A stretch of DNA of 64,000 nucleotides from DAOTVC01 sp034437215 (GTDB lineage: Bacteria > Chloroflexota > Anaerolineae > B4-G1 > SLSP01), in NCBI GenBank assembly GCA_034437215.1, contig DAOTVC010000153.1, positions 5,675 to 69,674 on the forward strand, in the 5' to 3' direction. Position 1 is the first letter of the stretch; each line of letters opens with the position of its first letter. A program made the position numbers and the translations under genes. The notes beneath the pieces are model-generated. The model worked only from the letters and a program-made list of their open reading frames with translations. It was not told the origin of the DNA and did no database searches. Shown one piece after another: positions 23,684-32,006 of the stretch.

Positions 23684-23700
23684 CTGGGGCCGGTAGGGCT

Positions 23701-24447
23701 ATGGATGGGGTAGAGAACTCGGCTCAAGGTCCTGCGAAGCGGCGCGACAGCTGGTTCGACCTGCTGCTCTATCTCGTCGTCGGGTACGGATCGTTTGTCC
23801 TGCTCTCCGCGCTCCTTGGCCTGCTTCTCCCGGAGATCACGATGACGACCGTCGTACTGCTCTACCTGACGAACATCCTCGTCTTCATCGGTACGGTCTA
23901 CCTTCTGGGCGTACGGCGGGGCAAGATCAGCTGGCGGGAGATGGGCTTGTTCCCTCCTCGTTGGGATTGGCGGTGGCTCACGATTGCCCTGGCTCTCACC
24001 GTCCTCCTCCTCCCCCTCCGTGCCTGTCTGGGGCTTCTGGTGCTGGAGCTGCTGGGACAGGATCTCGAGAGCCTGGCGCTGCGCGAGGCCCTCTTCACGG
24101 CGGGGGGCGCGTCTCTCCTGAACTTCCTCGTAACGCTTATCCTGGCCGGTCTGCTTATTCCCGTCGCCGAGGAGCTCTTTTTTAGGGGGCTTCTCTTTAC
24201 CTGGTTCCGCAGGCGGCTGCCGTTGTGGGGCGCGACCCTGGCCAGCTCCCTCCTCTTCTCGCTGGGGCACGCCGACTCACCGGCGGTCGTCGCCACCAGC
24301 TTCGTCATCGGCGTTGTCAACGCTCTCATCTACGAGCTGACGGGCTCCATCTGGACCGCCATCGCCGTTCACGCCATCAACAACACCCTGGCGGCGCTCC
24401 TGGTCTTCGTCGGCTCGCTCCTCACCCCCTCCTCTCTGCCCGGTTGA
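23701..24447 (+). CDS. CPBP-family intramembrane metalloprotease (CAAX protease-like)
   Basis: This 248-residue multi-pass membrane protein has the three conserved motifs of the ABI/CPBP family: EELFFRG (E157, E158, R162), FSLGH (H190) and HAINN (H224, N228). About seven membrane segments are visible. Substrates are unknown. It follows the NYN gene by 17 bases. Its last 171 bases overlap the 3' end of the HAD gene on the other strand. Confidence 0.9.
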   Translation: MDGVENSAQGPAKRRDSWFDLLLYLVVGYGSFVLLSALLGLLLPEITMTTVVLLYLTNILVFIGTVYLLGVRRGKISWREMGLFPPRWDWRWLTIALALTVLLLPLRACLGLLVLELLGQDLESLALREALFTAGGASLLNFLVTLILAGLLIPVAEELFFRGLLFTWFRRRLPLWGATLASSLLFSLGHADSPAVVATSFVIGVVNALIYELTGSIWTAIAVHAINNTLAALLVFVGSLLTPSSLPG

Positions 24448-25125
24448 GGCCCGCGGCGCTTCCCCGCCTTGCAGGAGAGGGAGCAGATCGGCCGTCGTCT
24501 CCAGGATGAGCTGCGCCCCCGCGCGCTCCAGCTCCTCCCGGCGTCCTAACCCGCAGAGCACACCCACCGCCCAGACCCCGGCTGCCTGCGCCGCCTGCAT
24601 GTCCACGGACATGTCTCCGACCATGGCACACTGCTCTGGATAAAGATCGAGCTCCCGCAGGGCGGTCAGAACGGGTTCGGGATGGGGTTTGAGGCGCAGC
24701 ACCGTCTCCTCGCTGATCACCAGAGGGATGAGGTTGGTGAGGCCGTAGGTCGCAAGGAACTCCTCGGCATCCTCCTGTGAGCGGCTGGTGACGACGGCGA
24801 GGGGGCGTCGCTCGGCCAGGTAGGCGAGCAGTGGTTGTACGCCGGGAATGAGCGGGAAGATGGGAAGCTGATCGCGGGAGAACCAACTGTGGATGGTGGA
24901 GAGCCACTCCTCCCGGTCGATGCGGCGGAGAAGGCCGGCGAGTTTGTTGAGAGGGACGTCGCTGTAGATCACCATCTTGCGTGCAAGGGCACGCGCCCAC
25001 CTCTCCCCAAGCAAGGAGAAGCGGGCGGCAATCTTGGCGATGATCCAGTCGCCCATGTCGATCAGCGTGCCGTCCAGATCGAAGAGCCAGCCCTCGACAG
25101 AGTGTAAGGGTACCCTAGCCGTCAT
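24277..25125 (-). CDS. HAD-family hydrolase (phosphoglycolate phosphatase-like)
   Basis: This 282-residue haloacid-dehalogenase phosphatase has LFDLDGTLIDMGD (nucleophile motif), LAVVTSRSQEDAEEFL (motif II), RLKPHPEPV (motif III Lys) and AMVGDMSVDMQAA (motif IV). The fold ends near residue 225. A low-complexity tail of about 57 residues, rich in G, E, R and D, is encoded antisense to the CPBP protease gene. GAGGAG sets the start at 25125; a start at 25161 is also possible. The substrate is unknown. Confidence 0.82.
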   Translation of the reverse strand: MTARVPLHSVEGWLFDLDGTLIDMGDWIIAKIAARFSLLGERWARALARKMVIYSDVPLNKLAGLLRRIDREEWLSTIHSWFSRDQLPIFPLIPGVQPLLAYLAERRPLAVVTSRSQEDAEEFLATYGLTNLIPLVISEETVLRLKPHPEPVLTALRELDLYPEQCAMVGDMSVDMQAAQAAGVWAVGVLCGLGRREELERAGAQLILETTADLLPLLQGGEAPRASTGQRGGGEERADEDQERRQGVVDGVNGDGGPDGARQLVDESVDNADDEAGGDDRR

Positions 25126-25226
25126 GTCGCACTCCTCGGAGGTTAGATCTCGATTTGCCATCCATTCTAACTTTCCTTTTCTTGTCTCTCCTTTTATGAT
25201 ACAATAGTTCAAACAAGGAGGTAGAC

Positions 25227-25529
25227 ATGGTCGCGAAATCTGACGAGGGAAAGCTCTTCCGCTCCGGGAAAGCACAGTGGCTGCAGAAAGCAGGCCAATG
25301 CGACCTGGACGACGACCAGCGGGCGTTGCTGCTGGCTCTTACCCAGCTCGAGGCTTCGTTGGGACACGAGCTCTCCTCTGAGGAGTCTGAGGCCATGGAA
25401 ACGCTGAGTGGTGGGATGGAGGGCTTCGACGCCCAGGAGATCAAGCAGGCGATCCAGCGCGTGGTGGATACCCCCGCTGATCCGCGGCGCACGACGTCTT
25501 GGTCGGAGCTCAAACGGCGAGAAGAGTGA
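25227..25529 (+). CDS. Hypothetical small acidic protein, 100 residues
   Basis: It begins MVAKSDEGKLFRSGKAQWLQ and has a helical, charged body (LDDDQRALLLALTQLEASLG, EIKQAIQRVVDT). No cysteine cluster, membrane segment or known domain is recognised. A strong AAGGAGG site lies six bases before the ATG, and a clear terminator follows, so it is a real single-gene unit. It is divergent from the HAD gene. Function unknown. Confidence 0.65.
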   Translation: MVAKSDEGKLFRSGKAQWLQKAGQCDLDDDQRALLLALTQLEASLGHELSSEESEAMETLSGGMEGFDAQEIKQAIQRVVDTPADPRRTTSWSELKRREE

Positions 25530-25542
25530 ACTGTGCAAGGAA

Positions 25543-25570
25543 ACAGCGGCCCGTCCGGGCCGCTGTTTTT
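25543..25570 (+). terminator. Intrinsic terminator after the 100-residue gene
   Basis: ACAGCGGCCC, loop GTCC and its inverse, followed by TTTT. It also faces the end of ftsK. Confidence 0.85.
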
Positions 25571-25584
25571 GTGTGGCTTGAGCA

Positions 25585-27960
25585 TTAGAAGGGGGGCAGG
25601 TCCTCGTCGCCGTTCTCGCCCTCGCCCTCCACGGAGGAGAGCAAGGCCTCGGCGACGGGACGGTTGATCCCGCGCGACTGCCCCTTCTCCACCCCCTCGG
25701 TGACGACGCCCATGTCCGTGAGCAGATCGATGATGCGGGCCGAGCGGGTGTAGCCGATGCGCAGCCGTCGCTGTAGGAGCGAGACGGACGCCCGATCTTC
25801 CGCCAACAAAATCTCGACGGCGGCGGGGACCAGCTCATCCTCGAACTCCTGGGCGGGCTCCTTGAACTCCGGGAAGAGGGCGGGCTGTACGAGGGCCTTC
25901 TTGAGCCCCGTCGGCGTCTCGGCGATGGCGGCCTCGGGTACCGTCGAGCCGGGCTCCGCCTGCTTCTGCCAGTACTCGATCAGGTGGTCGATCTCGTGGT
26001 TGGAGACGAAGGTGCCCTGCAGTCGCAGGGGCTGGGCGACGTCCGGCGGCATGAAGAGCATGTCTCCACGGCCGAGGAGCCGCTCGGCGCCCGGCATGTC
26101 GAGGATGACGCGGGAGTCCACCGACGAGGCGACGGCGAAGGCCACCCGGGCCGGGAAGTTGGCCTTGATGAGGCCGGTGACGACGTCGACACTGGGGCGC
26201 TGGGTGGCGATGACCAGGTGGATGCCTGTGGCCCGCGCCATCTGCGCCAACCGGCAGATCACCCGCTCCGTCTCCTCGGGCGACTGCATCATCAGATCCG
26301 CCAGCTCATCCACCAGGACGACGATGTAGGGGATGGGCTCCTCCTCCTGGCTCTCGCGCACCTTCTGGTTGTAGTGCTCGATGTTGCGGGCGCCGATCTT
26401 GGCGAAGCGGCGGTAACGGCTGTCCATCTCCCGCATCACCCAGCGCAGGGCCGGCACGACGCGCTCCACGTCGACGATGACGGGCGCGAGCAGGTGGGGG
26501 ATGCCGTTGTACTGGGTCAGCTCCACCCGCTTGGGATCCACCATCAGCAGGCGCAGCGTCTCGGGTGAGTTCTGCAGGAGCAGTGCGGTGATGACGGCGT
26601 TGACGCAGACCGACTTGCCCGCCCCGGTGGTGCCGGCAATGAGGAGGTGGGGCATGGCCCGCAGGTCGGCAGCGACCGCCTGCCCCGAGACATCCTGCCC
26701 CAGCCCCATGCGCAGCGTGCCCTTCAGGTCGGCGAAGGCCTGGGACTCCATCACGTCGCGCAGGGCGACCACCGAGGGCTCCATGTTGGGGACCTCGATG
26801 CCCACCAACCCCTTGCCGGGAATGGGGGCCTCGATGCGGATGGACTTGGCGGAGAGGGCCAGCGCCAGGTCGTCGGCCAGAGAGCTGATCTTGCTGACCT
26901 TGACCTTCGTCTTCTTGCCGCTCCGCGCGACGAGGAAGAGGGGCTCCACCCCGAACTGGGTCACGACGGGACCGGTGTTGGTCTCGAGGACCTTGGAGGG
27001 CGCGCCCAGGCTGTGCAACGTGTCCTCGATGATGCGCGCCTGCTTGCGGATGAGATCGAAGCTGTAGTTCTGCTCGCTGCCGAACTCGAGAATTCGCTCC
27101 ACGTCGGGTAGATGCCAGGGGGAGCCGCGGGGCAACGGGGGGATGAGCAGGTCGAGCTCCTCGTCGCGGTCTTTCGGCGGAGGCGCGTTGATCTGCATCT
27201 CCTTCTCTTCGGGTTCCGGCTCCTCGGCGCCGGTGGGTTTGGCAGCCTTGGTGGCTTTGGGCGGCTTGGCGGGCGCGGACTCCGTCTCCCCGAGGATGAG
27301 GGGCTCCCGCACGGGCTCCTGGGGGAGATCCAGGGTCTCACCTCGCGCAGCCACCGGTCCGGCTCTCCGCTGTCGTTGGCGGCGGTACTCGGTGAGCAGC
27401 TGCACGGCCTCGACCGGGGAGACGCCCGCGATCAGGGTCACCGTGACCATCCAGACCATGATGAGGGCGATGATCACCCCTGCCAGCCCCAGACCCTTGA
27501 GGCCCAGATCGAGGAGCCCGGCTCCAATGTACCCGCCTCCCTCTCCCAGAGGCACGAGGTCGTAGACGTCGAGAGCGGGCCAGAAGAGGCGGTTGGCGAT
27601 AAGGTGCAGAGTGACCAGCGCCATGAGGAAGCCGAGGAGGATGCCGACGACCTGCTCGGGCTCGGGGTGAGGGAAGCGGTCCTCGAAGCGGCGCAGGAGC
27701 AGCCAGAGCCCCACGGCGCCCATGAAGAGGGGGACGATGTAGGTACCCCATCCGAAGAGGGAGGCCAACGCCCGGATCCACAGGCGGGTGAGGCTGCCCT
27801 GTTGCGCCGAGAGCAGACTGAGAATAGTAAGGACGGCCAACAATACCAGACCCCCGCCTAGCAGGTCCAGCTGTTGGTCCCGCGTCATTTGAATGAGAGG
27901 TGCTCGTCTCGAGCGCGAGCGACGGGATGAGCGTTTCCTGGATGATCGTCGTTTGGTCAT
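25585..27960 (-). CDS. ftsK: DNA translocase FtsK/SpoIIIE
   Basis: This 791-residue septal DNA pump resolves chromosomes at division. An Arg/Ser-rich N-terminus precedes about four or five membrane segments (about 35-190), a Pro/Glu/Lys linker, then the motor with LIAGTTGAGKSVCVNAVI (Walker A) and YIVVLVDELADLMM (Walker B). A C-terminal gamma winged helix follows (SVSLLQRRLRIGYTRSARIIDLLTDMGVV). ATG 27960 follows a -10 box (TATACT) by 15 bases, so the upstream in-frame start is rejected. Confidence 0.95.
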   Translation of the reverse strand: MTKRRSSRKRSSRRSRSRRAPLIQMTRDQQLDLLGGGLVLLAVLTILSLLSAQQGSLTRLWIRALASLFGWGTYIVPLFMGAVGLWLLLRRFEDRFPHPEPEQVVGILLGFLMALVTLHLIANRLFWPALDVYDLVPLGEGGGYIGAGLLDLGLKGLGLAGVIIALIMVWMVTVTLIAGVSPVEAVQLLTEYRRQRQRRAGPVAARGETLDLPQEPVREPLILGETESAPAKPPKATKAAKPTGAEEPEPEEKEMQINAPPPKDRDEELDLLIPPLPRGSPWHLPDVERILEFGSEQNYSFDLIRKQARIIEDTLHSLGAPSKVLETNTGPVVTQFGVEPLFLVARSGKKTKVKVSKISSLADDLALALSAKSIRIEAPIPGKGLVGIEVPNMEPSVVALRDVMESQAFADLKGTLRMGLGQDVSGQAVAADLRAMPHLLIAGTTGAGKSVCVNAVITALLLQNSPETLRLLMVDPKRVELTQYNGIPHLLAPVIVDVERVVPALRWVMREMDSRYRRFAKIGARNIEHYNQKVRESQEEEPIPYIVVLVDELADLMMQSPEETERVICRLAQMARATGIHLVIATQRPSVDVVTGLIKANFPARVAFAVASSVDSRVILDMPGAERLLGRGDMLFMPPDVAQPLRLQGTFVSNHEIDHLIEYWQKQAEPGSTVPEAAIAETPTGLKKALVQPALFPEFKEPAQEFEDELVPAAVEILLAEDRASVSLLQRRLRIGYTRSARIIDLLTDMGVVTEGVEKGQSRGINRPVAEALLSSVEGEGENGDEDLPPF

Positions 27961-27974
27961 AATTCCAACTGTTC

Positions 27975-28012
27975 CAGTATACACTGTCACGCGTGAATGT
28001 CCTATCACGCGT
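27975..28012 (-). promoter_or_regulatory. ftsK promoter with repeated TCACGCGT motif
   Basis: TATACT lies at about 27978-27983 on the minus strand. Upstream, the 10-bp palindrome TCACGCGTGA (27987-27996) and a second TCACGCGT (28005-28012) are 18 bases apart and also form an 8-bp inverted repeat with an 8-base gap. No good -35 is present. The repeats are a plausible regulator site. Confidence 0.5.
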
Positions 28013-28043
28013 ATAAAATTGTTATACATTGCGGCGGCCGGTG

Positions 28044-29420
28044 TCAGGTGAGCGCTACGTCGATGGCCTCCTGGACCGAGCGGACGGGGATGGCCTCCAC
28101 GCCCTCGGGGAGGCGGGGTTTCTGCCGCCCCAGGCTGCGCGGTACCACCACCCGGCGGAAGCCCAGACGTGCTGCCTCCTTGATACGCATCTCCAGCTGG
28201 CCCACCGAGCGGATCTCACCCGAGAGGCCGATCTCGCCCACGAGGGCCAGATCCGCCGCGACGGGTCGATCCCGCAGGCTAGAGGCCAGGGAGGCCGCCA
28301 GCGCCAGGTCCGCGGCCGGCTCCTGGATCTGCATCCCTCCCACGACGTTAGCGAAGACGTCCTGCTCCGACAGGCGCAGACCCACCCGGCGGGTCAGCAC
28401 GGCCACGACCAGGAGGAGGCGGTTGAAGTCGAGACCGTTGACGGTGCGCCGCGGGTTGCCGAAGCTCGTGTGGCTGGCCAGGGCCTGGACCTCCACGAGG
28501 AGCGGGCGGGTACCCTCCATCGTCACGGCGATGGAGGAGCCGGGCACGTTCACCATGCGCTCGGCGAGGAAGGCCTCCGAGGGATTGGCGACCTCCACCA
28601 GCCCCTCCTGGCGCATCTCGAAGACGCCCACCTCGGAGGTGGCACCGAAGCGGTTCTTGACGCTTCGCAGGAGGCGGTAGGTGTGGAAGGGATCTCCCTC
28701 GAGGTAGAGGACGGTATCGACGATGTGCTCCAGGACCTTAGGACCGGCGATGGCCCCAGCCTTGGTCACGTGTCCCACGAGGAAGACGGGCACCGCCTGG
28801 GATTTGGCCCAGCGTTGGAAGAGCGTGGCGCAGGTGCGGACCTGGCTCACGCTGCCCGGCGCCGAGCTCAGCTCTTCCGTCTGGATCGTCTGGATGGAGT
28901 CGACGATAAGGGCGGCCAGATCGGGCATGGCCTGGGCCTGGGCGAGGATGGCGTCGGCCTCGGTCTCCGGCAGCAGGTGGACGCTCCCCCCGTCGAGCCC
29001 CAGGCGCTCGGCCCGCATCTTGATCTGCCGGGGGGACTCCTCGCCGGAGACGTAGAGGACGGGCTGCTGCCCGTTGCCCACCCGTGCGGCGACCTGGAGC
29101 AGGAGGGTGGATTTTCCGATGCCCGGTTCACCGCCGATGAGCACCAGCGAGCCGGGCACGAGCCCTCCTCCCAGCACACGGGCGAACTCCGCGATGGCGA
29201 CGGGAACGCGGTCGAGGTCGCGGGCGTCGACCTGGTTCAGGGCTTGCGGGCGGGCCCGCCCCTGCAGGGCCGTCTGACCGGGTGCGGCTGTCGTGGGCTC
29301 CGGCTCGAGGAGGGTTTCAACGAGAGAGCCCCAGGCCTCGCAGTGGGGGCACTTGCCCATGTGCCGGGCGAAGCTCCAACCGCACTGCTGACAGATCCAG
29401 CGTGTCTGTGATTTTGCCAT
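28044..29420 (-). CDS. radA: DNA repair protein RadA (Sms)
   Basis: This 458-residue branch-migration helicase-like ATPase acts in recombination. It has an N-terminal zinc finger (C10, C13, C24, C27), a RecA-like core with Walker A GEPGIGKST, the RadA signature KNRFG (SVKNRFGAT) and a Lon-like C-terminal domain (PAADLALAASLASSLRDRPV). ATG 29420 is chosen because AGGAGG lies eight bases upstream. An SOS-type box overlaps its promoter. Confidence 0.95.
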   Translation of the reverse strand: MAKSQTRWICQQCGWSFARHMGKCPHCEAWGSLVETLLEPEPTTAAPGQTALQGRARPQALNQVDARDLDRVPVAIAEFARVLGGGLVPGSLVLIGGEPGIGKSTLLLQVAARVGNGQQPVLYVSGEESPRQIKMRAERLGLDGGSVHLLPETEADAILAQAQAMPDLAALIVDSIQTIQTEELSSAPGSVSQVRTCATLFQRWAKSQAVPVFLVGHVTKAGAIAGPKVLEHIVDTVLYLEGDPFHTYRLLRSVKNRFGATSEVGVFEMRQEGLVEVANPSEAFLAERMVNVPGSSIAVTMEGTRPLLVEVQALASHTSFGNPRRTVNGLDFNRLLLVVAVLTRRVGLRLSEQDVFANVVGGMQIQEPAADLALAASLASSLRDRPVAADLALVGEIGLSGEIRSVGQLEMRIKEAARLGFRRVVVPRSLGRQKPRLPEGVEAIPVRSVQEAIDVALT

Positions 29421-29439
29421 AGCTTCCACCTCCTCCCCA

Positions 29440-29461
29440 ATTATACCAGAACAATTGTTCT
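29440..29461 (-). promoter_or_regulatory. Extended -10 promoter of radA with SOS (LexA-type) box
   Basis: TGGTATAAT on the minus strand is an extended -10 (hexamer 29440-29445). Immediately upstream is a perfect 14-bp palindrome AGAACAATTGTTCT (29448-29461), containing GAAC-N4-GTTC, the core of Gram-positive-type LexA/DinR boxes. Bound LexA would cover the spacer and block transcription. Confidence 0.7.
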
Positions 29462-29492
29462 GATGCGAGGTTCAAAATCGTGGACCAGCTAC

Positions 29493-30395
29493 TCAGCGGA
29501 CGCCGGCGCGCTCCAGAAAGGCACCTATCTCCCGGTCGTAGGCCTCCGGGTCGGTGGCCTGGGCGCGGGCGTGACGGGCGCCGGGCACGAGATAGAGGGC
29601 CTTCGCTCCGGGTTTGGCGTTGTAGAGATCGATGCTCATCCGTGTGGGGACGTAGGCGTCCTCCTTGCCGTGGATGAAGAGGACGGGCGTCTCCAGGTGG
29701 GCGACGGCTTGGAGGGGCGAGACCTCTGCCAGGCTGAATCCGGCACGCAGGCGGATGAGGAGGTTAGCCACGGGGAGGATGGGAAAGGGCGGGAGGTGGT
29801 AGTCCTCCCACAGGCGTACGCGCAGCTCCTGCTCGAGGGTGGAGAAGGCGCAGTCGGCGACGACGAAGTCCGGCCGGGGATCGATGGCGGCGTGCTGCAG
29901 GACGGTCACCCCACCCAGGGACTCGCCGTGGGTGCCGACGGTGCATTCCGTGCCGCACCTCTCGTACACCCAGTCCATCCAGGCCCGGAGATCCTCCCTC
30001 TCGTAGAAACCGTAGCTGCTGAAGGGGCCACCGCTCTGCCCGTGGAAGCGGTGATCGTAGAGGAGGACGTTGAAGCCTCGCTTGCGAAAGGGCTCCATGT
30101 ACTTGACGGAGCCGAAGACGTTGCTCGTGATGCCGTGGACGATGATCACGGTCTTGCGGGCGTCGGGAATGGGGAAGTAGAGACCGAAGAGCCGGTAGCC
30201 GTAGGGGGACGGGATGCGCACCTCCTCCCGCTCCCACGTCTCGAAGATGCGGGGATCGAAGCGCCCGGCCTCCGCCTCCCACCGGTACTTCTCCAGATGG
30301 CTGCTCACCTGGGGGTAGAGCAGCCGGTTCGAGAGGTTATAAGCAATCCCTACGATGAGGAGGCCCAAGCCGATGAGGAACAACAGGAGCACCAC
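29493..30395 (-). CDS. Membrane-anchored alpha/beta hydrolase
   Basis: This 300-residue protein has an N-terminal membrane segment (about 1-20), then an alpha/beta hydrolase fold: IIVHGITSN (oxyanion strand), nucleophile elbow HGESLGG (Ser159), LFIHGKEDAYVP (Asp) and PGARHARAQ (His). It resembles BEM46/YqkD-type hydrolases. The substrate is unknown. It is last in an operon with rfbC, the FemX-like gene and the methyltransferase, so a cell-surface role is possible. Confidence 0.85.
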   Translation of the reverse strand: MVLLLFLIGLGLLIVGIAYNLSNRLLYPQVSSHLEKYRWEAEAGRFDPRIFETWEREEVRIPSPYGYRLFGLYFPIPDARKTVIIVHGITSNVFGSVKYMEPFRKRGFNVLLYDHRFHGQSGGPFSSYGFYEREDLRAWMDWVYERCGTECTVGTHGESLGGVTVLQHAAIDPRPDFVVADCAFSTLEQELRVRLWEDYHLPPFPILPVANLLIRLRAGFSLAEVSPLQAVAHLETPVLFIHGKEDAYVPTRMSIDLYNAKPGAKALYLVPGARHARAQATDPEAYDREIGAFLERAGVR

Positions 30396-30412
30396 TTCTC
30401 TCCTCCCGGCGC

Positions 30413-30991
30413 TCAGAAGGCGTCGTGCTCCGTTCGGTAGACGAAGTTGTTGTCCGCCTCTGCGAGAAGAGGCTGGGCTGCATCTTTAGGAGAGAGCCGG
30501 GGGCTGGCCGTGGGCCAGGCGATGCCGAGCGCCGGATCGTCCCAGCGGATCCCCCGGTCGTGCTCCCCGGAGTACTCCGCCGTCACCTGATAGAGGACGT
30601 CGGCGTGTTCGCTCAGGACGCAGAAGCCGTGAGCGAAGCCCGGGGGAACGTAGAGGAGGCGGTGGTTGCTCTCGCTCAGCACCTCTCCGACCCACCGACC
30701 GTAGGTCGGAGAGCCGCGGCGAATGTCGACGGCGACGTCGAAGATGGCGCCGCGCACCGCCATCACCAGCTTGCCCTGGGCCTGGGGCTCCTTCTGGTAG
30801 TGGAGCCCGCGCAGGACACCCTGGGTGGAATGGGAGTGATTGCTCTGGACGAAGGTTTCGGGGATCCCGGCAGCCAGGAAGTCCGAGGCCTTGTAGGACT
30901 CCAGGAAAAAACCGCGGTCGTCGCCAAAGACGCGGGGCTCGATGAGGACGATCGCGGGAATCAGCAGACGGGTAAAGGACTTGAAGGGCAT
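30413..30991 (-). CDS. rfbC: dTDP-4-dehydrorhamnose 3,5-epimerase
   Basis: This 192-residue cupin enzyme of dTDP-L-rhamnose synthesis shows PRVFGDDRGFFLESYKASDF, FVQSNHSHSTQGVLRGLHYQ (catalytic His region), AVRGAIFDVAVDIRRGSPTYG and PPGFAHGFCVLSEHADVLYQVTAEYS. The length is normal. rfbD begins at 63726, far from this copy. It follows the FemX-like gene by four bases, linking rhamnose supply with wall modification. Confidence 0.93.
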   Translation of the reverse strand: MPFKSFTRLLIPAIVLIEPRVFGDDRGFFLESYKASDFLAAGIPETFVQSNHSHSTQGVLRGLHYQKEPQAQGKLVMAVRGAIFDVAVDIRRGSPTYGRWVGEVLSESNHRLLYVPPGFAHGFCVLSEHADVLYQVTAEYSGEHDRGIRWDDPALGIAWPTASPRLSPKDAAQPLLAEADNNFVYRTEHDAF

Positions 30992-30995
30992 ACGC

Positions 30996-32006
30996 CTACT
31001 CCTTCCGTCGTAAGAGCCGCCGTGCTCTCAGCGCCAGCGGATAGAGAGGCGAGAGCGTCTTTTCCCAGAGGCCCACGTAGCGCACAATTTTGCCGCCGAA
31101 GCCCCGCTTGAAGCGGTAGACGCCCCAGAGGCCGTCGCTCCTCTGCAGGAACTCCGCCTCCAGCGTCTCCTCATCGGCGTCGGGGATGCCCCAGAGATCG
31201 TAGGTGGTGCAGCCGTGACGCTGGGCCCAGCGCATGGCCTCCCACTGCAGGGCGTAGGTGGGCATTTTCTCACGGTGGCGGTTCGACGAAGCGCCGTAGA
31301 AATACCAGGCGCTCTTGCCCAGGGCGAAGACGATGATCGCGGCGACAGGATCGTCGTCCACCTCGGCGATGAGGAGGGCGGCTTCTCCCTGGGGCAGGAA
31401 GATCTCGAGAGCGCGCCGGTAGTAGGCCTGGCTGTGAATGCCGAACTCGTTGCGCTCGCCCGTGCTCTCCATCAAGCGATAGTAGACCTGCGCATCCGCG
31501 ACCGTGCCCTCGCGCACGGTGACCCCCTTCCGCCCGGCGAGGCGGATGTTGTAGCGCGTCTTCGACTTCATCCGCGAGAGGAGCGTATCTTCCTCGGGGT
31601 GGAGATCCACCTGCAGGGTGCGAGGGGGTTGGATGGTGCGTGACGAGGGGGTGAAGCCCGCTCTTCGCAGGCGCTCCCGGGCGCCCTCCCCATCCAGCCA
31701 GTCCGGTTCCAGCCAGAGGGCCCACGCCCGGCGGGCCCGGGCTCGCTCCTCCAGCAGCGTGACGATGGTGCGCAGAGCGGCTTCGTTCTTCTTGTTCACC
31801 ACCGGCCCTCGCGGGACGTAGGCGATGGTGCCCAGGCCCAGGGGGAGACGGCGGAAGAGGAGCAGGGCGCCCCCCTCGCCTATCCGGACGAGCTCCCAGT
31901 CCCATCCGAAGTCGGCTTTGAAACGCCCCCAGTCAGTAGTCTGGAGCAGGGTGCCGTGAGGGTGGGTGGCGACGAAGGTGTTCCAGGCGGCGTGCGAGGC
32001 TGTCAT
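30996..32006 (-). CDS. FemAB/FemX-like peptidoglycan aminoacyltransferase
   Basis: This 336-residue protein has two GNAT-like halves of the Fem family: GTLLQTTDWGRFKADFGW at the N-terminus, then MKSKTRYNIRLAGRKGVTV, YYRLMESTGERNEFGIHSQAYYRR, WYFYGASSNRHREKMPTYALQWEAMRWAQRHGCTTYDLWGI. Fem enzymes add amino acids from tRNA to the lipid II peptide. The start overlaps the methyltransferase stop by four bases. A longer upstream frame has no support. Confidence 0.88.
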   Translation of the reverse strand: MTASHAAWNTFVATHPHGTLLQTTDWGRFKADFGWDWELVRIGEGGALLLFRRLPLGLGTIAYVPRGPVVNKKNEAALRTIVTLLEERARARRAWALWLEPDWLDGEGARERLRRAGFTPSSRTIQPPRTLQVDLHPEEDTLLSRMKSKTRYNIRLAGRKGVTVREGTVADAQVYYRLMESTGERNEFGIHSQAYYRRALEIFLPQGEAALLIAEVDDDPVAAIIVFALGKSAWYFYGASSNRHREKMPTYALQWEAMRWAQRHGCTTYDLWGIPDADEETLEAEFLQRSDGLWGVYRFKRGFGGKIVRYVGLWEKTLSPLYPLALRARRLLRRKE

